Assembly (NCBI RefSeq): GCF_916619195.1
Contig: NZ_CAKAKL010000015.1
Coordinates: forward strand, 1-64,000
Direction of reading: 5' to 3'
Length of the DNA stretch: 64,000 nt
Source of the DNA: Inquilinus sp. Marseille-Q2685
GTDB lineage: Bacteria > Pseudomonadota > Alphaproteobacteria > DSM-16000 > Inquilinaceae
Every line of letters starts with the position of its first letter. The stretch's first letter is position 1. The notes under the pieces were generated by a model. The model was not told the origin of the DNA and did not search any database. It worked only from the letters and a program-made list of their open reading frames with translations. Both the position numbers and the translations under genes were made by a program. This document shows, in pieces, positions 6,945 through 15,497 of the stretch.

Positions 6945-7986
6945 GGCTCTTCCTCCGGGTCTTCATGCGGTCGCTCAGCGCGGTGATGCAGACGCTGACC
7001 AGGATCACCAGGCCGGTGCAGACCTGGGTCCAGTAGGAGGACACGCCGACCATGATCAGCCCGTTCTGCAGCACGGCGAGCAGCGCGATGCCCAGCACCG
7101 TGCCCAGCACCGTGCCGACGCCGCCGAGCAGGCTGGCCCCGCCCAGCACCACGGCGGCCAGCACGTCGAGCTCGCGCCCGACCAGCACGTTCGGCGCCAC
7201 CTGCTGCTGCAGCTGGGCGTGGATGATGGCGGCGACGCCGGCCATGGCGCCGAGATAGCCGAACACGAACATGTGCAGCCGGCCCATGCCGAAGCCCAGG
7301 CGCTTCGCCGCCTCGGGGTTGCCGCCCATGGCGTAGATCTGCCGGCCGATCGCGGTCTGGTTCAGCAGCGCCCAGGTCGCCAGCAGGGCCAGGACCAGCG
7401 CCAGCATCTGGATGGTGATGCGCAGGGTGCTGCCGTCCGGCAGCGGCAGCTGCACCAGCACGCCCTTGAAGAAGAAGGTCGGCAGGTTGAAGATCTGCTT
7501 GCCGCGCGAGAAGAACATCAGCAGGCCGAAGAACAGGTTCATCGTCGCGATGGTGACGATGATCGACGACGCCCTGAACCGGTAGACGATGGCGGCGTTC
7601 ACCAGCCCCAGCGCCAGCCCGACCGCCATCGCCACGGCGAAGACGATCGCCCAGTCCAGCACCGGCACGCCGGTGCCGGCCCGGCCGAGGACATTGAGCG
7701 CGAACAGCGCCGCCGCATATTGCGACACCATGGTGGTGGCGGCGAAGGAGATGTCGATGTTGCCGGAGATCAGCACCACCAGCAGCCCCGCCGCCAGCAC
7801 GCCGGTGACGGCGTAGGAGTTGGCGAGATTGGACAGGTTGCCGAGCGTCAGGAAGTTCGGCGCGGCCAGGCCGAGGCCGGCCACCGCCACGGCGATCACC
7901 ACCACCAGATAGAACTCGGTCCGCCGCAACAGGCGGCCGAGCAGCGGCGGCCGGTCCGCCGGCGCCAGGGTTGCGGTGCTAGCCAT
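6931..7986 (-). CDS. Sugar ABC transporter permease (RbsC type), first permease of the operon
   Basis: This 351-aa polytopic membrane protein has the ribose-type permease motifs 'SGNIDISFAATT' near residue 95, 'NAAIVYRFRASSIIVTIATM' near residue 145, and the cytoplasmic coupling loop 'GGNPEAAKRLGF' near residue 215. The start ATG 7986 overlaps the stop of the ATPase gene by eight bases, so coupling is tight. It resembles LsrC/RhaP-type subunits and pairs with the following permease. The substrate is not defined by the sequence. Confidence 0.93.
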   Translation of the reverse strand: MASTATLAPADRPPLLGRLLRRTEFYLVVVIAVAVAGLGLAAPNFLTLGNLSNLANSYAVTGVLAAGLLVVLISGNIDISFAATTMVSQYAAALFALNVLGRAGTGVPVLDWAIVFAVAMAVGLALGLVNAAIVYRFRASSIIVTIATMNLFFGLLMFFSRGKQIFNLPTFFFKGVLVQLPLPDGSTLRITIQMLALVLALLATWALLNQTAIGRQIYAMGGNPEAAKRLGFGMGRLHMFVFGYLGAMAGVAAIIHAQLQQQVAPNVLVGRELDVLAAVVLGGASLLGGVGTVLGTVLGIALLAVLQNGLIMVGVSSYWTQVCTGLVILVSVCITALSDRMKTRRKSRGVV

Positions 7987-9468
7987 TCACTCTCTGCCTC
8001 AGCTCCGCCTCCGTCGTCTGGTGCGGCCGGACCTCGCCGGTGATCCGCCCCTGCCGCATCACCAGGATGCGGTGGCAGTGGTACAGCACCTCGGGGATCT
8101 CGTCGGAGATCATGACCACGGCCATGCCCTCGGCGGCCAGGCGCTTCACCACCTCGTAGATCCCGTCCTTATTGGCGATGTCGACGCCGACCGTCGGGCT
8201 GTCCAGGATCAGCACCTTCGGCTTGGTGGCGATCCACTTCGCCAGCACCACGCGCTGCTGGTTGCCGCCGGACAGGGTGCGCACCGGGTTCTCCGGGTCC
8301 GACACCTTGATGTTGAGCGACCGGATGGCGCCCTGCACCTGGTCGTTCGCGGCGCGGCGCCGGATCAGGCCGAGGCCGAGGTCAACCGGTCGAGGATGGT
8401 GACGGTGGCGTTGCGCGCGATCGACTGCGGCAGGACCAGGCCGAGCGTCAGCCGGTCCTCCGACACATAGGCGATGCCCTGGCGGATCGCCTGGCGCGGC
8501 GACCCGATGCGCACCGGCCGGCCCTCGACCCGCACCTCGCCGGCATCGGCCGGGTTCATGCCGAACAGCGACAGCGCCATCTCGGTGCGGCCGGAGCCGA
8601 GCAGGCCGGTGATGCCCAGGATCTCGCCGCGATGCACGGTGAAGCCGATATCGGCGAACTCGCCGGCCTTGCCGAGCCCTTTCACCTCCAGCACCGGCTC
8701 GGCCCGCGTGGCGCCGGGGTCGAGGACGTCGTAGTGGAACTCCTTGCCGGTCATCAGGAAGGCCATGCGCTTCGCGTCCATCTCCGCCGCCGGCCAGGTG
8801 CCGACCTTGCGGCCGTCGCGCATCACCGTGACCCGGTCGGCGATCTCCATCACCTCGTCCAGCCGGTGGCTGACGAACAGGGTGGAGATGCCGTGCGCCT
8901 TCAGGTCCAGCACCAGCCGCAGCAGGGCGTCGACCTCGGTCCGGGTCAGGGACGCCGTCGGCTCGTCCATAATCACCAGCCTGGCGTCGGCGGCCAGGGC
9001 CCGGCAGATCGCCACCAGCTGGCGGCTGGCGATGTTGAGCGACCCGACCGGCGCCTCGGGGTCCAGCCGGACGCCGATCCGCGCCATCGCCGCCTGGGCC
9101 GACTCCTTGATCGCGGCCCAGCGCGCCGGGGTGAAGCTGCGGCCGACATGGTGGCCGATGCCGATATTCTCGGCCACGGTCAGATTCGGGAACAGCGACA
9201 GGTCCTGGTAGATCACCTGGATGCCGCGGCGCACCGAGGAGACCGGGGTCAGGTGCCCGATCGCCTCGCCGCCGATGGCGATGCGGCCGCCCGGCTCCGG
9301 CGCCAGAACGCCGGCGATGATCTTGATCAGCGTGCTCTTGCCGCAGCCGTTCTCGCCGACCAGGCAATGCACCTCGCCGGCGGCGAGATCGAAATCGACC
9401 TCGCGCAGGGCATGCACGCCGCCGAAGCGCTTGCCGATGCCCTGGAGGTCGAGGAACAGATCCGTCAT
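7979..9468 (-). pseudogene. Sugar ABC transporter ATP-binding protein, interrupted by a one-base frameshift
   Basis: The gene encodes a duplicated RbsA/LsrA-type ATPase. The N-terminal cassette has Walker A 'GENGCGKST' and Walker B 'LVIMDEPTASL'; the C-terminal cassette has the signature 'LSGGNQQR' and 'LILDSPTVGVD'. The frame starting at ATG 9468 ends early near 8365, after 'TVTILDRLTS'. The remaining 130 codons continue in another frame to the TAG at 7979. Adding one base to the CC at 8377-8378 would restore 'LTSGLGLIRRRA' and give a 496-aa protein, the normal family length. This may be a sequencing error or a true recent mutation. As written, the second ATPase domain would be lost and the importer inactive. 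Confidence 0.85.
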
Positions 9469-9477
9469 GCGGGGCAG

Positions 9478-9662
9478 GGCCCCCTCTATGACCTCCCCCT
9501 CCCCCCGCGGGAGGGTAGAGAGGGTTGTCTCCGAAGCGGCGGCGGTCCACATGGCCGCACCGCCGAGTCCGTTCAGTGGGCCATCATGTCCGGCTCCGGC
9601 GGCCGAGCCCCCTCCCCCTGCCCCCTCCCGCAAGGGGAGGGGGAGATCGTGCGGGGCAAGGC
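9478..9662. repeat. G/C-run palindromic repeats between binding-protein and ATPase genes
   Basis: The 225-base gap between the ATPase gene and the binding-protein gene holds two related imperfect palindromes. One runs from about 9484 to 9530 (CTCCCCCTCCCCCCGCGGGAGG), split here by its centre CGCG. The other runs from about 9609 to 9650, where CCCCCTCCCGC pairs with GCAAGGGGAGGGGG. Very similar palindromes occur at 60.55 and 60.68 kb, again after a sugar-binding-protein gene. They could fold in mRNA and raise binding-protein levels over the downstream genes. Confidence 0.55.
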
Positions 9663-9693
9663 CGTTGTCCGAGTCAGCCGTGCCTGGCCCGTC

Positions 9694-10683
9694 TCACAGC
9701 CCGGCGTCGACCAGCTTGTCCACCGTGTCCTTGTTGATGTGCAGGATCAGGTTGGCGCGGATGTTGTGCGTCGCCGGGTCGACCGCGACCTTGCCGACGC
9801 CCGGGATCTCCATGCCGTCGGTGATCTCCTTCTTGTCCAGCACCAGCCGGGTCACCGCCATCATGGCGTAGCCGGCGTCGATCGGGTTCCACAGGAAGCA
9901 TTCCTGCACCACGTCGTCGGCGATCAGCGCCCGGCCCGGGCTGGGCAGGCAGGTGCCCACCACCGAGACCTTGCCCTGCAGGCCGCGCTCGCGCACCGCG
10001 TTGCCGGCGCCGATCGGGCCGTTCGAGCCGAAGCCGATGATGCCCTTCAGGTTCGGATAGGCGGTGATCGCGTCCATCGCCACCTTGTAGGCGCTGTCGA
10101 CCTCATCTGCGCCCGGGAAGCGGTCGGTGACCAGCTTCATCTTCGGGTACTTCGCCTTCTGATAGGCGATCGCCGCGTCGGCCCACTGGTTGTGCAGCGG
10201 CGTGGTTAGCGTGCCGACCATGGCGATGTATTCGCCCTCGCCGCCCATCGACTGGGCCAGCCGCTCCATCTGGACCTCGCCGAACTCCTTCGAATCGATC
10301 AGCTCGATGTTCCAGGTCTTGGTCTTCTGCTCCGGCGCCTCATGGGTGATGATCGGGATGCCCGCGGCGGCGGCGCGCTGCAGCACCGGCTCCATCACGT
10401 TGATGTCGAGCGGGATCAGCCCGATGGCGGCGACCTTGCGGGCGATCAGGTCCTCGACCAGCTTCACCTGCTGCGCCGGGTCGACGGTGTTGGGGCCGAC
10501 CATCGAGGCGTTGAGGCCGAACTCCTCGCCGCCTTTCTGAATCCCCTGCTCGACGGCGTTGAACCAGGGGATGCCGGCGATCTTCACCACCGTCACCACC
10601 TCGGGCTTGTCCTGGGCCACGGCCGGGCCCGCGAGCAGCGCGGCAGTCAGCGGCAGGGCGTATCTCAAGAGCTTCCTGGTCAC
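9694..10683 (-). CDS. LsrB-like sugar ABC transporter substrate-binding protein
   Basis: This 329-aa periplasmic protein has a Sec signal peptide (TRKLLRYALPLTAALLAG, cleaved after AVAQ or similar) and a type I periplasmic-binding fold (Peripla_BP_4). It resembles LsrB/RhaS proteins: 'DPAQQVKLVEDLIARKV' near residue 60, 'NQWADAA' near residue 160 and 'EIPGVGKV' near residue 300. I chose GTG 10683 because GGAGG sits seven bases before it; longer frames start at 10725. It is the first gene of the leftward operon and has an inverted repeat upstream (10740-10765). The ligand may be a pentose, a 6-deoxysugar or AI-2; the sequence does not decide. Confidence 0.92.
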   Translation of the reverse strand: MTRKLLRYALPLTAALLAGPAVAQDKPEVVTVVKIAGIPWFNAVEQGIQKGGEEFGLNASMVGPNTVDPAQQVKLVEDLIARKVAAIGLIPLDINVMEPVLQRAAAAGIPIITHEAPEQKTKTWNIELIDSKEFGEVQMERLAQSMGGEGEYIAMVGTLTTPLHNQWADAAIAYQKAKYPKMKLVTDRFPGADEVDSAYKVAMDAITAYPNLKGIIGFGSNGPIGAGNAVRERGLQGKVSVVGTCLPSPGRALIADDVVQECFLWNPIDAGYAMMAVTRLVLDKKEITDGMEIPGVGKVAVDPATHNIRANLILHINKDTVDKLVDAGL

Positions 10684-10739
10684 GTTGCGGCCTCCCATCG
10701 ACCTGTTCTGTTCCGGCGGAATCACCGGGTTAGATCCGA

Positions 10740-10765
10740 CAAATGTTCGGTTTGAAAAACATTTG
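10740..10765. promoter_or_regulatory. 8-bp inverted repeat upstream of the LsrB-like operon
   Basis: CAAATGTT (10740-10747) and AACATTTG (10758-10765) are exact inverted copies separated by ten bases. They lie in an AT-rich patch 57 bases upstream of the binding-protein start codon. This is the only AT-rich stretch in the gap, so it is a good candidate for the operon promoter/operator. No regulator gene lies directly beside it. Confidence 0.55.
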
Positions 10766-10768
10766 AAG

Positions 10769-11407
10769 TCAAGGGGAGGACACAGCCGCCGAAGGGTGCA
10801 GCTGCGGCCGGTAGCCGGCGGCGAGGACGGCGGCGCCGGGCAGCGGCGTCAGCAGCCCGACCGGCCTCTCATCCGGGCGCGGCCGCACCGCGCCATAGCC
10901 CGACGGGGTCCAGCGCCGCAGGATTCCTCCCAGCACCAGCCAGGCGCCGCCGGGATCGTCGGGCAGCGCCACCATCGCCCCGTCCGGCAGATCGGCCGCC
11001 CGATGCGGCACCACGCGCTGCCGGCGGGTGGCGGGGTCGATGCGGGCGGCGTGCAGCCCCCGGTCCATCGCCTCGGCCCGCGGCGGGTCGGCCAGGCCAT
11101 GGGCCCGCATCCAGGCGGCGCGCCAGGCATTGTAGGCCTCGCGCCGGCATTCGGCGCAGGGCCGGTGGCCGGCGGCGATCGCCACCGCCTCGTCCAGGAA
11201 GAACAGATGGGTCCAGCGGTTGGGCTCCATCACCGGCCGCCACCACCCCTTGAACGAAAGCCGGCAGCAGATCCAGCGCGTGGTCGACCAGGGCCGGCGG
11301 ATGCGCCCCGCCGCATCGTGGATCACGCCGCGATTGCCCAGCATGGTGCCGCGGGCGGGGTCGGCGACGATCTCGCCGAAGGGCGTGACGCGGTTGCGAT
11401 GAGCCAT
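10769..11407 (-). CDS. Conserved hypothetical protein with a CxxC motif
   Basis: This 212-aa soluble protein is unrecognised by name. It has a Trp-rich N-terminal half (RRPWSTTRWICCRLSFKGWWRP, split here after 20 residues) and the motif 'GHRPCAECRREAYNAW' near residue 80. That motif resembles the zinc-binding CxxC start of Ada-type domains but lacks the rest of them. The C-terminal half is rich in Pro and Gly. It starts at ATG 11407, divergent from the TetR gene. No signal peptide or membrane segment is seen. Codon use matches the neighbours. Confidence 0.7.
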   Translation of the reverse strand: MAHRNRVTPFGEIVADPARGTMLGNRGVIHDAAGRIRRPWSTTRWICCRLSFKGWWRPVMEPNRWTHLFFLDEAVAIAAGHRPCAECRREAYNAWRAAWMRAHGLADPPRAEAMDRGLHAARIDPATRRQRVVPHRAADLPDGAMVALPDDPGGAWLVLGGILRRWTPSGYGAVRPRPDERPVGLLTPLPGAAVLAAGYRPQLHPSAAVSSP

Positions 11408-11450
11408 GCGGCATCATGGCATGGCTGCCATGCCCCGGCATCGGATTGCC

Positions 11451-11474
11451 ACTATACCGACCAGTCGGTACAGT
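11451..11474. promoter_or_regulatory. TetR operator between divergent genes
   Basis: TACCGAC (11455-11461) and GTCGGTA (11464-11470) are exact inverted copies around CA. The match extends outward to ACT...AGT with one mismatch per side. The site ends eight bases before the tetR start at 11482 and covers its likely promoter, so autoregulation is expected. Confidence 0.7.
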
Positions 11475-11481
11475 ATCTGCC

Positions 11482-12030
11482 ATGAGCACGCCCGACACCA
11501 AGACCCGGATCCTGAACGCCGCCGAGCAGGTGGTGCTGGAGCGCGGCGTTCCGGCCCTGACGCTGGACGCGGTGGCGGAGTCGGCCGGCCTGAGCAAGGG
11601 CGGGCTGATCTACCACTTCGAGAGCAAGGAGGCGCTGATCCGCGCCATGATCGCGCGGATCGGCACCTGCATGCAGGAGCGGATGGACCGCCTCTCCGCC
11701 GCCGACGGCCGGCCGGGCGCCCGCACCCGCGCCTATCTCGGCGCGGCCTTCCCGCCGCCGGGGACCCCGGAGGACCGGGATGCGACGCGGGAGGCGGCAC
11801 TGATCGCCGCCCTGGGCAACGACCCGGCGCTGCTGGCGCCCTATGCCGCGCAATATGCCGGCTGGGTGGCGCAGCAGCGGGCGGACGGGATCGACCCGGT
11901 GCTGGCCGCCATCGTCCGGCTGGCGGCGGACGGGCTGTGGCTGAACGAGGTGTTCGGCATCCGCGCCGTCGACCCGGCGGACCGGGCGGCGGTGCTGCAG
12001 CGCCTGGACGCGATGACGCGCGGCGCCTGA
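11482..12030 (+). CDS. TetR/AcrR family transcriptional regulator
   Basis: This 182-aa repressor has the TetR N-terminal HTH '[20 protein letters not shown]' (residues about 27-46) followed by '[12 protein letters not shown]'. The C-terminal ligand domain (TetR_C type, residues 80-170) is unassigned. ATG 11482 ([11 protein letters not shown]) gives the usual spacing to the HTH. Longer frames begin inside the divergent gene. The two SMR transporter genes follow after a 25-base gap, so the regulator probably senses cationic or amphiphilic compounds exported by them. Confidence 0.92.
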   Translation: MSTPDTKTRILNAAEQVVLERGVPALTLDAVAESAGLSKGGLIYHFESKEALIRAMIARIGTCMQERMDRLSAADGRPGARTRAYLGAAFPPPGTPEDRDATREAALIAALGNDPALLAPYAAQYAGWVAQQRADGIDPVLAAIVRLAADGLWLNEVFGIRAVDPADRAAVLQRLDAMTRGA

Positions 12031-12055
12031 CCTTTCAATCCAAGGAGTTTCCGTC

Positions 12056-12376
12056 ATGGCTTGGGTGATCCTGATCGTCGCCGGGCTGTTCGAGATCGGC
12101 TGGGCCATCGGCCTGAAATACACCGAGGGCTTCACCCGGCTGTGGCCCAGCGTGGCGACCGCGGCGGCGATGATCGTCAGCCTGGCGCTGCTGGGCCTGG
12201 CGCTGAAGACGCTGCCGATCGGCACCGCCTACGCGATCTGGACCGGCGTCGGCGCGGTCGGCACCGCCATCCTCGGCATCTACCTGTTCGGCGAATCGGC
12301 CGATTTCGCCCGGCTGGCCTGCATCGGCCTGATCGTGGCCGGGATCATCGGGCTGAAGCTGGTCACCCCGCATTGA
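12056..12376 (+). CDS. SMR family small multidrug/guanidinium transporter, first subunit
   Basis: This 106-aa protein has four transmembrane helices, as expected of the SMR family, and starts '[20 protein letters not shown]' with the conserved membrane glutamate E13. '[17 protein letters not shown]' in helix 3 and '[20 protein letters not shown]' leading into helix 4 are classic. The GWAIGLK context resembles the SugE/Gdx branch, which exports guanidinium. It is followed 11 bases later by a second SMR gene, so the pair may form a heterodimer like YkkCD or Gdx pairs. Confidence 0.93.
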   Translation: MAWVILIVAGLFEIGWAIGLKYTEGFTRLWPSVATAAAMIVSLALLGLALKTLPIGTAYAIWTGVGAVGTAILGIYLFGESADFARLACIGLIVAGIIGLKLVTPH

Positions 12377-12387
12377 GGGCCGTCCCC

Positions 12388-12708
12388 ATGGCCTGGATCC
12401 TGCTGCTCGCCGCGATCGGCTTCGAGGTCGCCGGCACCGTCTGCATGAAGCTGTCCGACGGGTTCCGCAACCCGCTGCCCTCGGTGCTGATCTTCGTGTT
12501 CTACGCCGCCGCCTTCGGCCTGCTGACGCTGACCCTGAAGCGGATGGACCTGAGCCTCGCCTACGCCATCTGGGCCGGGATCGGCACCGCGCTGACCGTG
12601 GCGATCGGCGTGCTGTGGTTCCAGGAGGCGCTGACCATGCTGAAGCTGGCCTCGGTTGCGCTCGTCATCGCCGGCATCGTCGGGATGAACCTCGGCGGCG
12701 CGCATTGA
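12388..12708 (+). CDS. SMR family transporter, second subunit
   Basis: This 106-aa four-helix membrane protein begins 'MAWILLLAAIGFEVAGTVCM' with the conserved glutamate at residue 13. Helix 3 carries 'MDLSLAYAIWAGIGTALT', followed by 'FQEALTMLKLASVALVIAGI'. It is a diverged paralogue of the gene just upstream. It starts at ATG 12388, 11 bases after the first SMR stop, and both belong to the TetR-controlled unit. A paired SMR is expected to be an obligate heterodimer, but homodimers cannot be excluded. Confidence 0.92.
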   Translation: MAWILLLAAIGFEVAGTVCMKLSDGFRNPLPSVLIFVFYAAAFGLLTLTLKRMDLSLAYAIWAGIGTALTVAIGVLWFQEALTMLKLASVALVIAGIVGMNLGGAH

Positions 12709-12776
12709 CGGGTGGACCCGGCTGGGCTCAACTGCCGCCGTTTCAGCCAAGCCCATAGCGTCCCGAGGTTGCCCGA

Positions 12777-13823
12777 ATGCAGGAGATTTCCATTGCCGGC
12801 CGCAGGATCGGCCCCGACCACCCGCCCTATGTGATCTGCGAGCTGTCGGGCAACCACAATGGCGAGCTGGCCCGGGCGCTGAGGATGATGGAGGCGGCGA
12901 AGGCCACCGGCGCCGACGCGGTCAAGCTGCAGACCTACACCGCCGACACCATCACGCTGGACCATGACGGCGAGCAGTTCCGGATCAAGGGCGGGCTGTG
13001 GGACGGCCAGCGCCTGTACGATCTGTACCAGGAGGCCTCGACCCCCTGGGAGTGGCACGAGGCGCTGTTCGCCAAGGGGCGCGAGCTGGGCATCACCATC
13101 TTCTCCACGCCCTTCGACAAGACCGCGGTCGACCTGCTGGAGGGGCTGGGCGCCCCGGCCTACAAGGTGGCGTCCTTCGAGGTCGTCGACCTGCCGCTGG
13201 TCGAGTACATCGCCAGCAAGAAGAAGCCGATGATCATCTCCACCGGCCTCGCCAATCTCGGCGAGATCCAGGAGGTGATCGACACCGCGCGCCGGGGCGG
13301 GGCCGACGGGCTGGTGGTGCTGCACTGCATCAGCGCCTATCCGGCGCCGATGGAGGACGCGAACCTGCGCACCATCCCGAACCTGGCCGAAACCTTCGGC
13401 GTGATCAGCGGCCTGTCCGACCACACCCTGGGCACCACCGCCTCGGTCGCCGCGGTGGCGCTGGGCGGGTCGGTGATCGAGAAGCACTTCACCCTGGCCC
13501 GCGCCGATGGCGGCCCGGATTCGGCCTTCTCGCTGGAGCCGGCGGAGTTCACCCGGCTGGTCGAGGACTGCAGGGGCGCCTGGGCGGCGCTGGGCCGGAT
13601 CCGCTACGACCTCAAGGGGTCGGAGGCCGGCAACATCGTCTATCGCCGCTCGCTGTACGTCACCCGCGACGTCAGGGCCGGCGAGACGCTGACCGAGGCC
13701 AACGTACGCTCGATCCGCCCGGGCTACGGCCTGGCGCCGAAGCACCTGCCGGAGGTGCTGGGCCGCCGCGCCGCCCGCGACCTCGCCCGCGGCGAGCCGC
13801 TGGCCTGGTCGATGGTGGAGTGA
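12777..13823 (+). CDS. pseI: Pseudaminic acid synthase (NeuB/SpsE family)
   Basis: The enzyme condenses phosphoenolpyruvate with 2,4-diacetamido-2,4,6-trideoxy-altrose to make pseudaminic acid, a nine-carbon sugar used on flagellins or surface polysaccharide. At 348 aa it has the normal length. The NeuB barrel shows 'ELSGNHNGELARAL' near residue 22, 'DAVKLQTYTADTIT' near residue 47, 'FSTPFDK' near residue 110 and 'SDHTLG' near residue 215. The 'GLWDGQRLYDLYQEASTPWEW' stretch (one residue longer than quoted limits, residues about 73-93) is typical of PseI rather than NeuB. The C-terminal SAF antifreeze-like domain starts near residue 290 (RRSLYVTRDVRAGE). No other pse gene is adjacent; pseG is 49 kb away at 62.1 kb. 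Confidence 0.9.
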   Translation: MQEISIAGRRIGPDHPPYVICELSGNHNGELARALRMMEAAKATGADAVKLQTYTADTITLDHDGEQFRIKGGLWDGQRLYDLYQEASTPWEWHEALFAKGRELGITIFSTPFDKTAVDLLEGLGAPAYKVASFEVVDLPLVEYIASKKKPMIISTGLANLGEIQEVIDTARRGGADGLVVLHCISAYPAPMEDANLRTIPNLAETFGVISGLSDHTLGTTASVAAVALGGSVIEKHFTLARADGGPDSAFSLEPAEFTRLVEDCRGAWAALGRIRYDLKGSEAGNIVYRRSLYVTRDVRAGETLTEANVRSIRPGYGLAPKHLPEVLGRRAARDLARGEPLAWSMVE

Positions 13824-13853
13824 CCCTGGCATAGGTCCCCGCCCCACCCCCTC

Positions 13854-13931
13854 TGTCATTGCCGGGCTTGACCCGGCAATCCAGAGAGCGTCGACATCTT
13901 CTGGATGCCCGGGTCAAGCCCGGGCATGACA
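13854..13931. repeat. Dispersed palindromic repeat, family B copy 1
   Basis: TGTCATTGCCGGGCTTGACC begins an element whose end is its inverted partner (CGGGTCAAGCCCGGGCATGACA). The 78-base copy lies in the 236-base gap between pseI and the FGGY kinase gene. Its arms match those of copies at 24004-24093 and 34752-34842, but its centre differs. The rest of the gap shows nothing more. Confidence 0.75.
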
Positions 13932-14059
13932 ATGAGGGCAACGGCAAGACCACCACCGTCCTGAGGGACCCTAAGTCGGACCTATTCATCCGCCCGGCCT
14001 TTGCGTAACACTTCCGCGGCATCCCGGAACGGGAGGGCCATAAGCGGGGCAGGAAGCGC

Positions 14060-15451
14060 ATGTCCGTCGTCGCGGTGCTCGATGTCGGCAAGACCAATCT
14101 GAAGCTGCTCGCGGCATCGCCGGAGGGCGAGGTGCTGGAGGCGGGGCGCCCCCGAAACCTGTCGCGGCCGGGCCCGCCCTATCTGCATGTCGACCTGGCG
14201 GCGATGGAGGCCTGGCTGCTGGGCGCGCTGGGCGACCTGGCCCGCCGCCACCGCCTGGCCGCCTTCGTCGCCACCGGCTACGGCACCAGCGGCGTGCTGG
14301 TCGACGACCGGGGCCCGGTGCTGCCGATGATGGATTACGAGGCCGAGGCGCCCGGCTGGCTGGACGAGGCCTACGCCGCCGAGGGGCCGGGCTTCGCCGA
14401 GACCGGCTGCCTGGTCGACCCCGGCGCGCACCGCCTGGCCAAGCAGATGCTGTGGCTGGAGCGCGACTTCCCGGACGGCTTCGCCCGCGCCCGCCGGCTG
14501 CTGCCCCTGCCGCAATACTTCGCCTGGCGGCGGGGCGGCGCGCCGGCCAGCGAGACCCCCACGCTGGCGGCCCAGCCCCATCTGTGGAACCCGGCGGCGG
14601 CGGAGTTCCCCGGCATCGTCCGGCGCCGCGGCGGGGACCGGCTGACCCCGCCACGCCGCAACGCCTGGGACGTGCTGGGCACCATCCGCCCGGATCTGGC
14701 CGCGGCGCACGGGCTGCCGCCGGACCTGGCCCTGCTGTGCGGGGTGCATGACAGCAACGCCAACTACCACCGCTTCCTGGCCGCCGGCCTCGGCGACGTG
14801 CCGCTGCTGTCGACCGGCACCTGGATCATCGGCTTCCGGCCGGGGCTGCCGCTGGACCGGCTGGACCCGCGCCGCGGCATGGTCGCGAATGTCGATGTCG
14901 ACGGCCGGCCGATCGGCTGCACCCTGCATATGGGCGGCCGGGAGTGGGAGCGGATCGCCGGCGATGTCCGGAGCGAGGCGACCGCCGGGGACGTCGCCGC
15001 CCTGATCGCCGCCGGGACGATGGCGCTGCCCAGCTTCGCCGAGGGCGACGGGCTGTTCCCCGGCCGGGCCGGGCGCGGCGGGATCACCGGCCCGGCGCCG
15101 GCGGGGCCGGCCGGCCGCGCCGCCCTGGCGACGCTGTACACCGCGCTGTGCTGCGCCGCGGCGCTGGACCTGCTGGAGGCGCGCGGCCGGGTGATCGTCG
15201 ACGGCGGCGTCGCCGCCAACCCGAACTTCGCGCCGCTGCTGGCGGCGCTGCGGCCGGGCGACCGGGTCGAGACCTCGACGGAATCGGACGGAAGCGCCAT
15301 CGGCGCGGCGCTGCTGTGGGCCCGCAACCGGGGCCGCGCGGCCGCCCGGGTGCCGCTGCGGCCGGCGGAGCCCCTGGCCCTGCCCGGCCTCGCCGCCTAT
15401 GCCGAACGCTGGAAGAGCCTCGCTGGCGCGCCGGGCGCCGCGGCGCTATAG
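14060..15451 (+). CDS. FGGY-family carbohydrate kinase (L-fuculokinase/rhamnulokinase-like)
   Basis: This 463-aa cytoplasmic kinase has the actin-like ATPase fold of FGGY kinases. Phosphate-binding 'DVGKTNLKLL' lies at residues about 8-17, the catalytic aspartate region 'GVHDSNANYH' near residue 230, 'STGTWIIGF' near residue 252, and the adenosine-binding 'VDGGVAANPNF' near residue 380. The DVGKTN form is typical of fuculokinase/rhamnulokinase relatives. AGGAAG precedes ATG 14060. A class II aldolase gene follows after 46 bases; kinase plus aldolase is the standard ketose-1-phosphate cleavage pair for 6-deoxysugars. The sugar is not proven. Confidence 0.9.
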   Translation: MSVVAVLDVGKTNLKLLAASPEGEVLEAGRPRNLSRPGPPYLHVDLAAMEAWLLGALGDLARRHRLAAFVATGYGTSGVLVDDRGPVLPMMDYEAEAPGWLDEAYAAEGPGFAETGCLVDPGAHRLAKQMLWLERDFPDGFARARRLLPLPQYFAWRRGGAPASETPTLAAQPHLWNPAAAEFPGIVRRRGGDRLTPPRRNAWDVLGTIRPDLAAAHGLPPDLALLCGVHDSNANYHRFLAAGLGDVPLLSTGTWIIGFRPGLPLDRLDPRRGMVANVDVDGRPIGCTLHMGGREWERIAGDVRSEATAGDVAALIAAGTMALPSFAEGDGLFPGRAGRGGITGPAPAGPAGRAALATLYTALCCAAALDLLEARGRVIVDGGVAANPNFAPLLAALRPGDRVETSTESDGSAIGAALLWARNRGRAAARVPLRPAEPLALPGLAAYAERWKSLAGAPGAAAL

Positions 15452-15497
15452 ATCGGACGTATCGCCGCCCACCAATCAACCAGCCGAGGAAACCCCG

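Noticed and set aside
11416-11481. Longer start for the TetR gene at 11416
   Set aside because: It would put the palindromic operator inside the coding region and add sequence that does not fit TetR N-termini.
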